The notes: a model not told the origin generated them from the sequence alone. DNA of 64,000 bases from Diphasiastrum complanatum (GCA_029204225.1 CM055108.1:3273547-3337546); one strand, 5' to 3'. Numbered from the stretch's first letter, positions 34,408 through 46,095 are shown. Numbers and translations: made by a program.

Positions 34408-36140
34408 CAGTTCTAAGCACGTTTTGCAATTGATTTGTGCTCAAGATGGAATCTCGAATTGTGTGGGGATTTTTTCCGTTGTGTGATACGGAATCTCAAC
34501 AATTTTTGAGGAATCAGTGGAGTAAGCAACAAGTGGGGAAAATTTGGATTGCTCTTCTTGGGGATCACCTTTTTTGAAGTGTAATCGGTTGTGTGGTATG
34601 TGCACTACCAGGTATACAGTCGATTTGATTGGTATGTGCTTCAAATGGGTTTTTGGAAGTAAATTTTCGGTTTTCAATTCACTTGTGTTGCCGATTACTT
34701 CATTTGGAGCACTTTTCGGACAGCAACGGGATCAATTAGAGGTAAGGCTGGTTTTTATGGCTTTTTGTTCTTCACATAACAGTGGTTTAGGACTTTATGC
34801 AATTATGTAAATTGTTGAAGCTATTGGCTCCATAAATGCGTAAATTGGATTTCAAGACATGTAAAGGGTTCTTTCGGCTTTTTATCGCTAGCAATCCATT
34901 TGAACAAATCATTGGTATATTTTGTTAATAAGCACGATATGTTCAGTTAAAAACTTAAGCTGTTTTTTTTTGGACATTGCTTCATTATGAACAATTCTAC
35001 CCGCAATGACCGTTAACTGAACAAATTTTTTAAAATTTTTTTTCCAGTTTTAATACGTGAATGGATAAGGATGAAATTCCTGTGAGAGGGGGGCAAATGA
35101 AAATTTGTTCGGCATCACTCGACAGTGATAATTCCCTGAAATTTAACACATTGTTGCAATTTTTGGGCAACGGTGTGTTGGAACTTCATCAATGCAATAA
35201 ACTGAAACAAGCAAATGTGTAATCTATTCAATTGAATACAAGCCATTAATTCATGCAACTTGGGCTCCCGTCCCGAAGTTGTTGATGATTGGATAAATCA
35301 TTGATCGAGCAGTTCTAGCTTGCATAACGTCCCAGAACAAAAAAGGGAATTTTGTCAGCTTTTGTTGATGCTTGAGGTAAGGCCTCCTCGTGGTGGAGGA
35401 TACAACCCATGAAACTGTGATTGGGCTGAATTCCTCGAGGAATTCCGTAAGGCGCTTTATTAAGTGCTGAATGGGCAACCAAGACTTGGACACCTATGTG
35501 TAGGAATTTTTGGATTTTCTTGGCCAAGGTGCCATTTTTTTATCGAAAAAGCGACATGGCAAGATGGCCTCGTAGCCTAAGATGGAAAAGAGTATCAATA
35601 AACGAAAAAAGACGTTTTTTTCATGAGCTTGAGGCTGGGGTCACAGTAAGAACAAGAAAAAGTACAACTCATTCTTCCCCATTCCTACACAAGTTCTTAA
35701 TCCTGTGGATCTACAATGAATTCCTTGGACTTAGTTTATATGCATGCATAACTAGTCGATAAAACATAGGCATATTGATGAGGAGTGTATAGAGACACTT
35801 TCTCGCTAAGTAATAGTAATTTCTCGTTGAGAATTTCCTATAAACCTAGGTGGGATTAGAATCAGATTGAAAGTGGTGTTTTGGATCCACACCTAGACAT
35901 TTAAATATTTTCTAAATCTGATATAGCTAACTGAGCGAGTTAGTTGTTGGAAATCAACAATATGATCTTACTTATGGATATTATTGTTGAAATGTATTGC
36001 TTATAAGTCGCAACCTTTATAGGTCAATTTTGGATTCGTTTAAAGGTTTATGTGCATAGAATACACAAGAACTTTTGGCCTTATCTTTTCCCTATTGGAA
36101 AAGATGGAATGCTATCCCTGAAGACTCAGGAGAGTTGGAT
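34408..36140. other. Leader region of Gypsy II, no gag recognised
   Basis: Expected to hold gag and protease, but no capsid, knuckle or protease motif is visible. It contains a perfect 18-bp palindrome GAATTCCTCGAGGAATTC (35428-35445). The minus frame 35493-35251 ends in an unbroken 80-codon stretch of normal composition, but I recognise nothing in it. The true genes were probably replaced by other DNA. Confidence 0.45.
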
Positions 36141-36149
36141 AGTCGTTGG

Positions 36150-36400
36150 AATTTTGGTAATGACTGACCATCTTACCAAATTGGCTATGTTTATTTGGGT
36201 AAAGACCGCTTAAAATACCTATGATTTTACTCAAGTAGTGTAGAGCATCTGTTTAGACTTTAAGGATTACCAATGGTCACTTTTGGTCGGCCGTATTCGC
36301 TAAACAAGAGACAACTTCAAGCTTAAGTTCTTCTGACCATTGGTTGGTTGAAAGATTTTACCTATCATGAAGAATGTAATTTGCAATTTTACAATCTCCA
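36150..36400 (+). pseudogene. Gypsy integrase scrap
   Basis: Read across frames: MTDHLTKLAMFIWVKTA, then YDFTQVV-SICLDF and a stretch equivalent to GHFWSAVFAKLETS (here TFGRPYSLNKRQL in a shifted frame). This is the integrase core around the first Asp with the second Asp region deleted. It lies upstream of the RT of Gypsy II, out of normal order, so it is another fragment. Confidence 0.6.
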
Positions 36401-36480
36401 AATGGAATTAATGTCTAATAACCTAAAGCAGGAAAATTCACTAGAAGCTGAAATCTTTAGGAAACTTAGGCAAGAATTCT

Positions 36481-37300
36481 AATGATGTGTTTCCTGAGCA
36501 GCTTCCTGAGGGTCTTTCCCCCTCTAGGGGTGTTGACCATGGTATTAAACTGATTCCTGGTAGTTCTCCTATATCATTGTATCCATATAGGATGAGTACT
36601 ATTGAAGAGGATGGAGTTTATAGGCAATTGCAAAATTACCTTAAGATGGGCCATGTAAGTAAAAAAGACGGAGGTACTCGTCTCTGAGTGGACTTTAAGA
36701 AATAAAACAAGTTAACTATTAAAAACCGTTATTTATTGCCGCGAATGGATGAACTGGTTGATCGATTGCATGGTGCAAGGTACTTCACCAAAATCGATTT
36801 GAGATCAGGGTATCATCAGATTCGCATAAAGACTGAGGATGTTGAAAAAACCAGGTTTAGAACTAGGTACGGCCATTATGAGTTGGTTTTACCATTTGGC
36901 TTGACAAATGCTCCAGCGACTTTCCAGCATATGATGAATGATCTTCTTCGTCCATATCTAGGAAAGTTCGTGATAGTGTACTTAGATGATATTCTCATCT
37001 ATAGTAAGACCTTGGAGGAGCATGAGGAGCATCTCAGGATTGCCTTAAAGTTACTTAGACAGGAGAAGCTTTTTGCCAAGGAGTCCAAATGTGTGTTCTT
37101 CCAGAAAAGGTTACTTTACCTTGGTCACATTATTTCGGACCATGGGTTGGAAATTGACCCAAATAAAGTCCGTTAGGTACGTGAATGGCCTATTCCTAAA
37201 ACCATCCAAGAGGTTAAGTCCTTTTTGGGCTTTACGGGATTTTTTCATAAATTTATCTGGCGCTATGCATTAATTGCATTAGCCTCGACAAAAAGGTGCT
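36481..37300 (+). pseudogene. Gypsy II reverse transcriptase
   Basis: N-terminal part FPEQLPEGLSPSRGVDHGIK with LYPYRMS (36487-36620), then a stop and [20 protein letters not shown]. The open stretch 36736-37176 holds ARYFTKIDLRSGYHQIRIK (first catalytic Asp), FRTRYGHYELVLPFGLTNAP, and [14 protein letters not shown], the intact catalytic YLDD. It ends SKCVFFQKRLLYLGHIIS. After TAG at about 37174 it continues VREWPIPKTIQEVKSFLGF. Few lesions are present, so it is younger than the neighbouring Gypsy pieces. Confidence 0.93.
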
Positions 37301-37795
37301 AAGAGAGTAAGTCGGCATAGTAAGTTCAGTCCTCTGGTTACTTGGACTGAAGAGTTGAATCAGAGTTTTGAGAACCTCAAATACTGTGTAACTATAACGC
37401 CTATTTTACACATAGTGGATCCTAACAAGCCGTATGTGCTTGAAACGGATGTCAATGACTATAGGTGCAGTCCTATATCAGGATGGTAGACTGGTTGCTT
37501 TTGAAAGCAAGAAGTTAGATCCTGCTCAAATGCGGTATTCCACTTATGACAAGGAGCTTTTTGTTGTGATTCATGCCCTGAAATTTTGGAGACATTATTT
37601 GTATGGCTCCCAATTTACCATAGTTACTGACCATCAAGCGTTAAAGTATATTAACGATGTGGTCGACCTTAGGGGTCGTAAGGCCAGATGGTCATAGATG
37701 CTCCAAGAATTTCATTATGACATTGAGTACCGGAAGGGTACTTCTAATAGTGTCGCGGATGCCTTAAGCTTGAGGTTAATCAATTAAGCTTTTCT
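37301..37795 (+). pseudogene. Gypsy II RNase H
   Basis: Connection region decayed; then GAVLYQDGRLVAFESKKLDP, YSTYDKELFVVIHALKFWRH, FTIVTDHQALKYIND (37460-37697) and, after a stop, MLQEFHYDIEYRKGTSNSVA with DALS. All major RNase H blocks are present, with two or three lesions. Confidence 0.9.
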
Positions 37796-38445
37796 GAGAT
37801 CCAATCTGAGTTATATCTGTCCTTAAGAGATTTGTGTAAGACCGATAGGTACTTTGGTCGTATTTGGCTAGACGTCCTAGCAGCTTCTTCTAGATCTAGT
37901 GATGAGCTTGGAATGCAAGATTCCAAGATTTCTCCTCAGGACAAGATATTAAGAGACTATTCCATAAGGAATGGGTTACTTTTCCGGAATGGAAAGGTTT
38001 GTGTGCCAGAAAATGATGACAGAAGGGCCCAAATCCTGCATGAATGTCATGACAGCCCGTGTGTAGGGCACCTTGGCTCACAAAGGATGCTTGACTTAAT
38101 AAAAAGGAACTTTTATTGGCCAAACTTAAAAAGTCAAGTGGAGGCATATGTGTGTCGACAATGCCAAGTTAATAAAGCTGAAAAACTTAAGGCAGCTGGT
38201 TTACTAATGCCCTTGGAAATCCTCGAAAGAAAGTGGGAAAGTATTTCCATGGACTTTGTGGTTGGGCTACCTCGGATGGGGAAGCAAAATGATGCTATTT
38301 AGGTTATAGTTGACAGGTTAACCAAAATGGCGCAATTCATACCAACCAAGCAAACTGTCAAAGCTTTTGAACTTGCTCAGCTTTTTGTGGAAAAGTTGTT
38401 TAGGTTGTTTAGTTTGCCGAATGACATTGTTAGTGATCGAGAGGC
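37796..38445 (+). pseudogene. Gypsy II integrase, cut in the catalytic core
   Basis: Open stretch 37832-38302: LLFRNGKVCVPENDDRRAQI, HDSPCVGHLGSQRMLDL, NFYWPNLKSQVEAYV, then C-x2-C with one Cys missing (CRQCQVNKAEK), and WESISMDFVVGLPRMGKQND with the first Asp. After one stop: VIVDRLTKMAQFIPTKQTVK. It ends at LPNDIVSDRE, exactly where the second catalytic Asp block begins. The break at about 38445 marks a junction with the hAT gene that follows. Confidence 0.9.
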
Positions 38446-38507
38446 AATGCTCATCTAGTGACATCTATAGACTACAATGATCTAATGTACAATGAGCACT
38501 CTAGAGT

Positions 38508-41179
38508 CTAAGCTCTCCTACCCCTGAGTCTCCTCCTACTCGCTGGTGTTGTGGAGCCTGCTGTGGCCTCTCGAGTGGCAGTTGCGAAAACCTCATCGGA
38601 GGCAGAGGTATAATGCCCCTCATCCTCATCCCCGCCCTCCTCGGACTCCTCATCCACATACTCCTCCTTTGAGGACTCTGACCCTGATGATGCCTCAGAC
38701 TCAGACTTGTTCTTGTCGACAGGGCTGTAAGCACGGGAGCTACTATCCTCTCCTGCCCTCCTCCTGCGCTCTGCTAGATGGGTCCTGCACAGTGCACACA
38801 AGGAGGGACAAACGTATTATTGCCTACAAATAGTAAATTACAATAATTAGTTCGAACTTCGAAAATTTAATTCAAGATCTTAGACAAACCTAATTTCTCA
38901 CCTGCGCTCTGCATGGCCTCCTCATGGAGGAATGCGTACATGTCCTCCTCTGACTGGTCTCTCGGTGGCAACTCTGGAACCTTTGCCACATCGATTAGAT
39001 CGGGATTAACCTACGCACATGTCACAATGCACATTGAAATCAAGACAAAATTTGGAGGGCCGACAAAAGTTAAAATTTAGCTACAGTCTACTATGATCTA
39101 TCTAGTATCTACTAACTGGGTCCTGGGATGACATGTTAGAAATTATAATTTATGGCTTACAAGTTACCTGGATAGGCTCTGTGGTGGTCTGGAGTCTACC
39201 CAAAAGTCTCAGGTTGGTGTGTACGTATACCTCTCCAACTGTGCAAATGAGAGTCGATTCCTCTTCGTGTGAATCAGGGAATGGACACTCCAGTTTCTCT
39301 CACATGCGACTGTAGTGTAGTCCTGTGAGAGAATCCTGATGGCAAGGCGATGCAATTTGGGGACATCAACCCCAAACTTCGACCACCATGACATGGGACG
39401 CAGCTGGCCTGAATCACAGTTCAAGGGGCAGTTAGAACTTAGTACTAGCAAGTTGCAACCAAGTTCCAAGTTCCAACAATATGATTGACTAATTGTGCAG
39501 TAAAATGTGAAGTTTAAAGTTTAAACTGTAATGGACTATGGTCAGTTTATTATCGTCTCTCAAAAGCGTCGAACTCCAAGGTCTCCTAAAAATCTGGAGC
39601 TCATTCAGAAGGTTATCCTGCTTGCGTACATCAGGATAAAGTCGGGAGATATAGGCATTCCAGCCATCCACGAGCTCCCTATCTGTGTACTGCTCCTCAT
39701 TCCTCCAAAGTGGATGGAGTATGTGGGCCATGGCATGCAGGGGCTTATGAAACCACTCCCACCTGCTCAACCAAAGGAGCCGGACCTCCGCAAGCCTGCA
39801 AGAATCAAGATTGAAGACACATTAATAATTATACTATATAGTACATACTACATACTACATACTACTTTTGAAATTTGAATCTTGAATCTTCAATCATGAA
39901 TGTGGAATGATAATTGATTCAATGATGATTCAAATTCAAACATTAGTTACAAGCTACAACTTAGAAGTTTCAAGCTAGTACCAACTAGTTACTAGTAACT
40001 ACTAACTAGTAAGTTTAAGTAATAAGCGTCAGCGATATACCTCTCTAGGCTAATGGTCGTGCAAAGGCTCAACTGCTCGCCCAGCCTGTCCATGAACTTG
40101 TACAAGAGGCCCAATGTGCAGCCCTTTGGATCTGTAAGGTGCAGGACAGTGTAGATAGGCTATAGGCCCACCACAATGGATCGAGCCTGATCCCAAAATG
40201 ATGAAAACATAATGGTCCGCTCGAACCTCTTACTCTTGGGCTCCTGTAATGGCCCCCACTGTGCCCACTCAACGACAACAACCATCTGACTCAAGCCCTG
40301 ATGAACTTTTAGCAGTCGTTCCAGGACCAGGAACCTACACAGGGCACAAGTGACAAGTTCTAACTTTTGACAACACAATACATGCATGAAATATGATGCA
40401 TTGCATTGAACATTCAAGAGTAGGGCCTAGGTAGTAGGTACATACGACATACTACATTGAACATTCAGTGCTCGCAAAGTTACAAACTACAATAGCCATT
40501 ACTTAGTTACTAGTAACTAAACAGTAAATACTTACCAACAGAAGCACACTCAAATTTGAGTTGCAACTTGCATACCTGGTGGGGGCAGGTCTCAAGACAT
40601 CCAAGGTGGACTGTCTCCTGAACATGGCCAGGACCCTAGGCTTCTTGGTGACGAATCTCACCAAGAATCGTGCGGTACGTACCACCTTCGCAATCCATGG
40701 AATCTTGGCCACATCCTCGACCAACAAGTCCAAGCAGTGTGCAGCACAAGGTGTCCAAAAGATGTGGGGGTAGGTATCATTAACGAGCCTACCCATGGAG
40801 ACGCAGTTTGATGCATTGTCTGTGACCACCTGCACAACCATACAATGCAATGTGTCTGACTTTAGAATTCCGAATTCAAGTGAATCATAATCCATTGTTA
40901 ATCAATCGCCATTGAACAATGAACATTTAACATTAACATTTACAAATTACCATTTAACATTATAGTAATAAGTATAATGTATATACCTGTACAACGTGCT
41001 GTGGTCCCACCTCAATGGCAGCTCGAATGTGTGAGAACATGTAGTCGCCCGTGACTGCCTCCCCAGAGGTGTCGATGGATCTGAGAAACATCGTCCCCAT
41101 GCACGAAGACACCAAGATATTCAATATGTGGTGCCTCCTTGTATCGCTCCAACCATTAGATATGATGGTGCAACCATAC
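38508..41179 (-). pseudogene. hAT transposase gene, seven exons, 5' truncated
   Basis: Exons on the minus strand, each with GT donor and AG acceptor unless noted: 41179-40987 (TIISNGWSDTRRHHILNILV, DUF659), 40829-40576 (VVTDNASNCVSMGRLVNDTY, WTPCAAHCLDLLVEDVAK), 40334-40041 (RFERTIMFSSFWDQARSIV), 39795 to about 39570 (donor unclear), 39408-39169 (dimerisation domain: SWWSKFGVDVPKLHRLAIRI, CERNWS, KRNRLSFAQLE), 39010-38902, and 38784-38508. The last exon encodes an acidic Ser/Glu-rich tail ending RRRLRGRRA. Lesions: TAG at 40160-40162 and a one-base shift at about 39235 in YVHTNLRLL. The N-terminal BED zinc-finger exon is absent. hAT enzymes cut and paste DNA with 8-bp target duplications. Confidence 0.85.
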
Positions 41180-41295
41180 CTAGTTCACAGGTGACAAGTC
41201 ACAACTCACATTGCAGTGTTGCACAAGACAAGATCCGAGATCGTAATTCAAATTTCATGGCAAATTTCAATGATGAATGATCATTTGAAAATTAA
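41180..41295. other. hAT intron remnant next to the LINE junction
   Basis: AT-rich sequence upstream (minus sense) of the first remaining hAT exon, ending in TTTCAATGATGAATGATCAT and AATTAATC before LINE sequence starts. No BED exon is visible here or right of the LINE. Confidence 0.5.
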
Positions 41296-42300
41296 TCAGG
41301 ATAATCTGATGTGGGACAGATGGCGTAGCCCGTATCATCCGAGATAGCATGAGAACCTGCAGTCGTGAAATACTGGCCCAATCCGAAGATGTAAGACCCG
41401 CACACCATACCTCTGCTGCATATAGGGCTGTGGGAGTAACGAGAGTATCAAAAAGCTGACATTTACTCGGGGCATCCCGAATAAACCGTCTAAAACAAAA
41501 GCGCTCTAACTGGACGAGGCGTGACCCTTCCCAAGTCTGGCGGAGGCTACCTGTCGCATGCCAAAGATAGGGCCTATAAAAAGCACGCCAAGGTAAGTGT
41601 AAGAAGATACGACCTCCAAGGGTGGCCCATCAAGATGAGTTCCTGGCGCTGCATAAAAGCTCTTGATGTGTTGAAAACCATAACTTTGGTTTTCAATATG
41701 TTAACCCCCAATCCCCATCTACTGCAGAAGGCAAGAAGACTATCTAGAGGAGTGGGGAGTTCCAGTCCCCAAGACACGGAAGCAGCCTAGCAGCCACAAG
41801 GTCAACAACCACAGGCCTAGCAAGTCCACACGCTGTAATCCCTCTCTGGAAGAAGATAGGAGGACCACGTCATTTGCATATAAAAGTATAGCAATCAAGA
41901 TGCTCCCAAGCCTGCAACCTGTGCCACCGCATCCCTCAATAACTCTCTCAAGCTCGTCAATATATAGTCCAAACAGGGTTGGGGATAGAGAACAACCCTG
42001 TTTCACGCCAATAGTGCTCCAGATGTGGTCTGAGATGCCGGTATCACTCCGAAAACAGCCAAGGACTCTCTCATATAGTGCCATCACTGCCAAGATCATG
42101 TCAGTAGAAAAACCAAGATCACGTAGACGCTGAATGAGAAGGGATCGTGGAACAGAGTCGAAGGCTTTCCTGAAGTCAACAAAACAACAATAGACCCGTT
42201 CTCTTCTGTGTCTAGCCTCCTCAATAATGGCCCGAAGGGTGAAGATATGATCTGTGGTGGAGTAGTGTGCTTTGAAACCTGCCTGGCTCGCGGTCCCTCC
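41296..42300 (-). mobile_element. LINE copy B, inverted 5' half
   Basis: Minus strand: the open stretch 42303-41740 starts in RT (SQAGFKAHYSTTDHIFTL), RVYCCFVDFRKAFDSVPRS (catalytic Asp), GVKQGCSLSPTLFGLYIDEL and LLYANDVVLLS, where the catalytic YADD is YAND. After a shift come WGLGVNILKTKVMVFNTSR and the region up to SVPHQIIL, at 41296. The continuation of this protein is found on the + strand from 42294, so both halves derive from one insertion. Confidence 0.9.
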
Positions 42301-43217
42301 CATTCAGCTATCCGCCATCTTCCAGCTTATTCTATATATTCAGCGTATTATGACGTTACCCACAGATGAGCAGAGATACACACAGACGGCACTTGCCTCC
42401 TCGCGAGACCTTTATGGTCAGGGGCATCGACTATCATGGTTCTCTCAGGCCTCCCGGATACTGGATACACTTGGGATTTCTATCACAGACCTTCCATCGG
42501 GCACCCATGAGTATATCAGACACTTTCTCTATAGAGCATACCTGAGCCGGACATGGCAGGGACAGCTCGGGGTCAAACCCGACTATTACAGGACACACTT
42601 TCTGAAGCTAGACACAGTTGGATTTCCAGTTTTGCCACACTATCTCACCTCAGGACTATCTCATGGGCTCCGCTTTATTCTGGGCCAGTTCCAAGTGTCC
42701 TCACACCAGTTGGCGATTGAGACTGGATGCTTCCAGGGTACCCCACGTGAGGAGCGGTTTTGTCTGGTATGTTCATTATCTATGGTTGAGACAGAGGAGC
42801 ATTTCCTTTTCACATGTCCAGTTTACTACGAGATCAGAGGGCGATATCATTGCCTTTTTCGTCAGACACCAGTTACATTACGGTCCCTCATCTCATATGA
42901 GGACCCTAGATTTGTGGCACTTATGATACGTGAGATGTCCCTCCTGCGTCAGGACCTATGTCAGACAGCTCACATCCTTCTACAACGCCAGTACAGACGT
43001 GGCATCTTGACGTGGACACATTTGACTACCATGCACAGACATTATCATTGATGTAGTTATCTTAACTTGTACTAGATGTTTCCTTTTTTTTCTTCTTTAT
43101 TACAGTTTTTGGAGACGTTACGCTCCACGGTTACCACATACTTGACATGTATTTCCTTAGTCTTATATGCCTTTTGGGATGGAAAAGACATTAATAAAGC
43201 TTTCTTTCTTTCTTTCT
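42294..43217 (+). mobile_element. LINE copy B, 3' half with tail
   Basis: The + frame 42272-43051 starts (after a few junction codons) VPPIQLSAIFQLILYIQRIM, which follows directly the SVPHQIIL end of the inverted half. It continues SSRDLYGQGHRLSWFSQASR, GTHEYIRHFLYRAYLSRTW, SSHQLAIETGCFQGTPREER, then the zinc-binding motif CLVCSLSMVETEEHFLFTCP and YYEIRGRYHCLF. It ends in the 3' UTR with the stem-loop region (43165-43178, one mismatch: GGGAT) and GACATTAATAAAGC, then the tail (TTTC)n at 43197-43217. Confidence 0.92.
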
Positions 43218-43435
43218 AGTGACGAGTCTCTAATATCTATGTCGTATACCCTAAATTCTAAATTCTAAATTCTAAATTCTAATCTAGTTTCTAAGTTCTA
43301 ACCCTAACCGCTAACTACCCAGGTCCCACACCCCTCTCACAATGCCCAAGCCCCACACAGAACCCCATCAAGATTCAAGTTTCAACACACACACGTCACA
43401 CACACACACAAAATATCACACACACAATCACACAC
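43218..43435. repeat. TAAATTC and CA-rich repeats
   Basis: Four to five copies of TAAATTC at 43251-43282, then GTTCTAACCCTAACCGC and a CA-rich stretch from 43385. The CA-rich DNA continues after the chromovirus at 49303, so the element inserted into it. Confidence 0.8.
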
Positions 43436-43881
43436 AGTTACGGACTACAGGATACAGCTACTCTGCATATATTTCGCAGGCCTGTTTACATTTACTGTTG
43501 GTTATGTATATTTCTGGTTACGCATTTTATATTAGTCATGTAGAGGCCCCAGAGCCTTTTTATATGCTTATGGCCTGCACTGGGTCCTTTTTTATGACAT
43601 TGATTGGCCTTGGGCCCTTATTATATGGTTATATGTGGAGTGGGGGCACGTAGGAGGGCGCACTATCTTCCCTCCACATTTTGCCTTTTGAATTTCTATT
43701 TTAGAGTTCATTGGTAGGGTATTTATAGGGGCATTTATACACTCATTTTTCAGATTATTGATTGGTATTGCTTGGGCTCTTCGTGGGAGAACCTATTCTC
43801 TTGTCTATTGCTTGTAGGGCTTTAGTCTATTGCTGTCTTTTATGCTTGATTGATTCAACACTTGAGATTTTGATCATAACT
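43436..43881 (+). mobile_element. 5' LTR of chromovirus III (AGTTA...TAACT)
   Basis: 446 bp. It begins AGTTACGGACTAC and ends GATCATAACT, touching the primer site. The same termini bound the 3' LTR at 48840-49302. A TATA-like TATTTATAGGGG lies at about 43728. By eye the two LTRs are clearly homologous, with about a dozen differences and a 10-bp gap (GGCCTATTGG missing here). The 5-bp CACAC before this LTR also follows the 3' LTR, but in a CA-rich target this is weak evidence. Confidence 0.85.
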
Positions 43882-43893
43882 TGGTATCAGAGC
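43882..43893 (+). other. Primer-binding site (initiator Met tRNA)
   Basis: TGGTATCAGAGC directly abuts the LTR terminus AACT with no spacer. Confidence 0.9.
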
Positions 43894-44599
43894 ACTTTCC
43901 TGATTGCTGAATTTCAGATCTGATTTTTTGATTGGGTGCCCATTTTCCTTGCTGATTTTTCTCTCTTTGCTAAGGGCTTTCGTCTCTTTGCTTCAGCAAC
44001 ATTCAGCACAGTTTGGAGGAGGACCAACTCCCATCAGAGCATTTTCCTTGGCGGAGCTGGCGGCCGGAATTTTTTTTTTTTTTGGGCAGATTATTTTCGG
44101 CGCCCAAGTTCCAAATCCTTCTCCCTCTTTTTTTTTGAATCCTCCATTTGATTTAGGGAGAGGATTCCCAGCCATCTTTTCAGCATTGATTGGATGCTGT
44201 CCAGCGCCCTACTTCATTACATTTTTCAGCCATTGTTCCAACAGAGTTTTAGCCATATTTCAGTTTTGATTGGAGGCTGTCCATCGCCCTATTTCATCAC
44301 GTTTTCCACAGATTTCTAGCCATATTTTCAGCATTGATTGGAGGCTGTCCAGCGCCCACTTTCATTCTCCTTGTGGTCACATTTTCCAGCCAGCTCTTCG
44401 CACACGCTTGGAGCTCTATCGAGAGGTATCTTTGCTGGTTTTTCCTTGCTTTCCACACCTTTTCTTGACATTTGTCATTTCCTTTCTTGCTCTTAGTGTC
44501 GTTTGTGTACCCAAAACGTATTTGGGGTGACGACAAAAGTCCGCTCCCTCTGATATTAAGCTTTTCTTACACTCTCTTCACTTCCTGCATTCCTTGACC
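43894..44599 (+). repeat. Leader with GGCTGTCCAGCGCCC repeats
   Basis: Between primer site and gag, the phrase TTGATTGGA(G/T)GCTGTCCA(G/T)CGCCC with following TTCATCAC-type sequence occurs at about 44187, 44267 and 44335. The same phrase forms an 80-bp array in the leader of the element at 59487. Frames across it are open in part but have no protein motif. Confidence 0.75.
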
Positions 44600-45532
44600 A
44601 TGGATACTTCCCCTACATCTTATGAGCCTCGCATATCATCTTCCACTTACCTTGACGAAGTACGGCATGAATTCCGAGATCATCTTAGGGAAGCCATGAG
44701 TGATGTACACACTGATTTACGCCAGGAGTTACGAGAGACGTTCACTGCTCTTTCTGCCCAGATTGCTACACTATCATTACAGTCCAGTGTTTCTCCACTA
44801 TCTCCACCTGTTCCCACACAGCGTACATTTCCACCACCCGAGACTCCTTCATCTTCTGGTCCTTTGCCACGAGACTTTAAGGATAAGGTTCAGCTTACTG
44901 TGTATTTTGGGTCATCCGATGGGAATGAACTTGAGAATTGGTATTCTAAGCTTGAGACCTACTTCATTATGTTTCCTAAGACTGACATTCAGCGGATACA
45001 TTTGGCTGTTTTACATTTGGAAGGCCGTGCTGCTACTTGGTGGCGCATGTTTCGCCAGACGGCTTCACACCCTGGCCTTGCTAGTTGGACAGAGTTTATG
45101 ATAGCACTCCGCCTAGCGATGATTGATCCTCAGTGGCTTATTCGAGAGTGCGACATCTTTCGCAATTTACCTCACACTGGTGACTTGGCTGCTTATACGA
45201 CACGGTTTACAGAGCTTTCCTATCTATTTCCAGATATTTCTACATTGGAGCTCATCTCTCGCTACATTGCTGGTCTACGAGGCGCACTCAGGTACGATGT
45301 TTCTTCTTTTTTTCCACTCACTCTTTCTCACGCCATCTCCCTTGCTACCGCACTGCAGCACAAGTACTCTCCCATCTCTCCATCCTCTGCTAGTCCCACA
45401 TCTGTCAGTTCACCTTCGTCCACTCTTCCTTCTGCACCACGTCCTCCTTTTTCTCCTCGTCCTGTTTTTGTTCGTCACTACTCACAACCTGAGATGTCTG
45501 AGATCCGTGAGAAGCGCTTATGTTTCAACTGA
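44600..45532 (+). pseudogene. Chromovirus III gag
   Basis: ATG at 44600 opens 310 codons. The N-terminus holds an amphipathic helix (EVRHEFRDHLREAMSDVH) and a Ser/Pro linker. The capsid core follows: VYFGSSDGNELENWYSKLET, HLEGRAATWWRMFRQ, DLAAYTTRFTELSYLFPDIS, YIAGLRGALRYDV. After a Ser/Pro-rich tail comes the zinc knuckle, which starts RLCFN and then stops. In frame -1 it goes on KSPDHIARHCRQP, so one base is missing inside C-F-N-C-K-S-P-D-H-I-A-R-H-C. Otherwise the frame is fully open. Confidence 0.92.
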
Positions 45533-46095
45533 AGAGTCCTGATCATATCGCCCGTCATTGCCGACAGCCTGCCACTGCCACTGCCATCTATTTCCATGAT
45601 GCTGACACACTTGATGATAGTCCTGATTTTGCCATATGCCTTCATATTCTTGATGATGACCCACCTGTTGATCAGTTTGCCACACCCACTGAGCCTGTTC
45701 TTGATCCTCCTGATCTAGTTGTATGCCATGCTCAGCTTGTTTATGCTACTTGGGCGGTAAGCCGGGTCCACGCCATATCCGTCTTCGCATACGTATCACT
45801 GGTCGTGAGTTTATTGCCCTTGTTGACACGGGTAGCACTCACTCGTTTCTCAACAGTCATATTACTACACGCATTCGTGCTATGCCAGTCACTACGCCTC
45901 ATCCCCTGCATGTTGAGGTTGCCAGCGCACACTCTTTTCCTAGCACGCAGATGTATCAGCAACTTTCATATCGGATTGGAGACTTCCTTGGTCAGGCAGA
46001 TTTTCATATTATTCCACTTACACGGTACGATCTTATCCTCGGTGCTGATTGGTTTGCATCCCTTGGTGCGGTTACAGTAGACCTCCAATAGCAGA
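45533..46095 (+). pseudogene. Chromovirus III protease
   Basis: Linker frame 45520-45760 is Asp/Pro-rich. The protease is in the frame starting near 45723: FIALVDTGSTHSFLN with the catalytic D-T-G intact, then YRIGDFLGQADFHIIPL and YDLILGADWFASLG. It ends at TAG 46089-46091, where a Gln codon is usual (CAG to TAG). Confidence 0.9.

Noticed and set aside
38440-43435. Precise hAT terminal repeats and 8-bp target duplication
   Set aside because: I compared the sequence around 38445-38470 with that near 41290 and 43220; only short words (CTAGTGAC) agree and no convincing terminal repeat pair was found.
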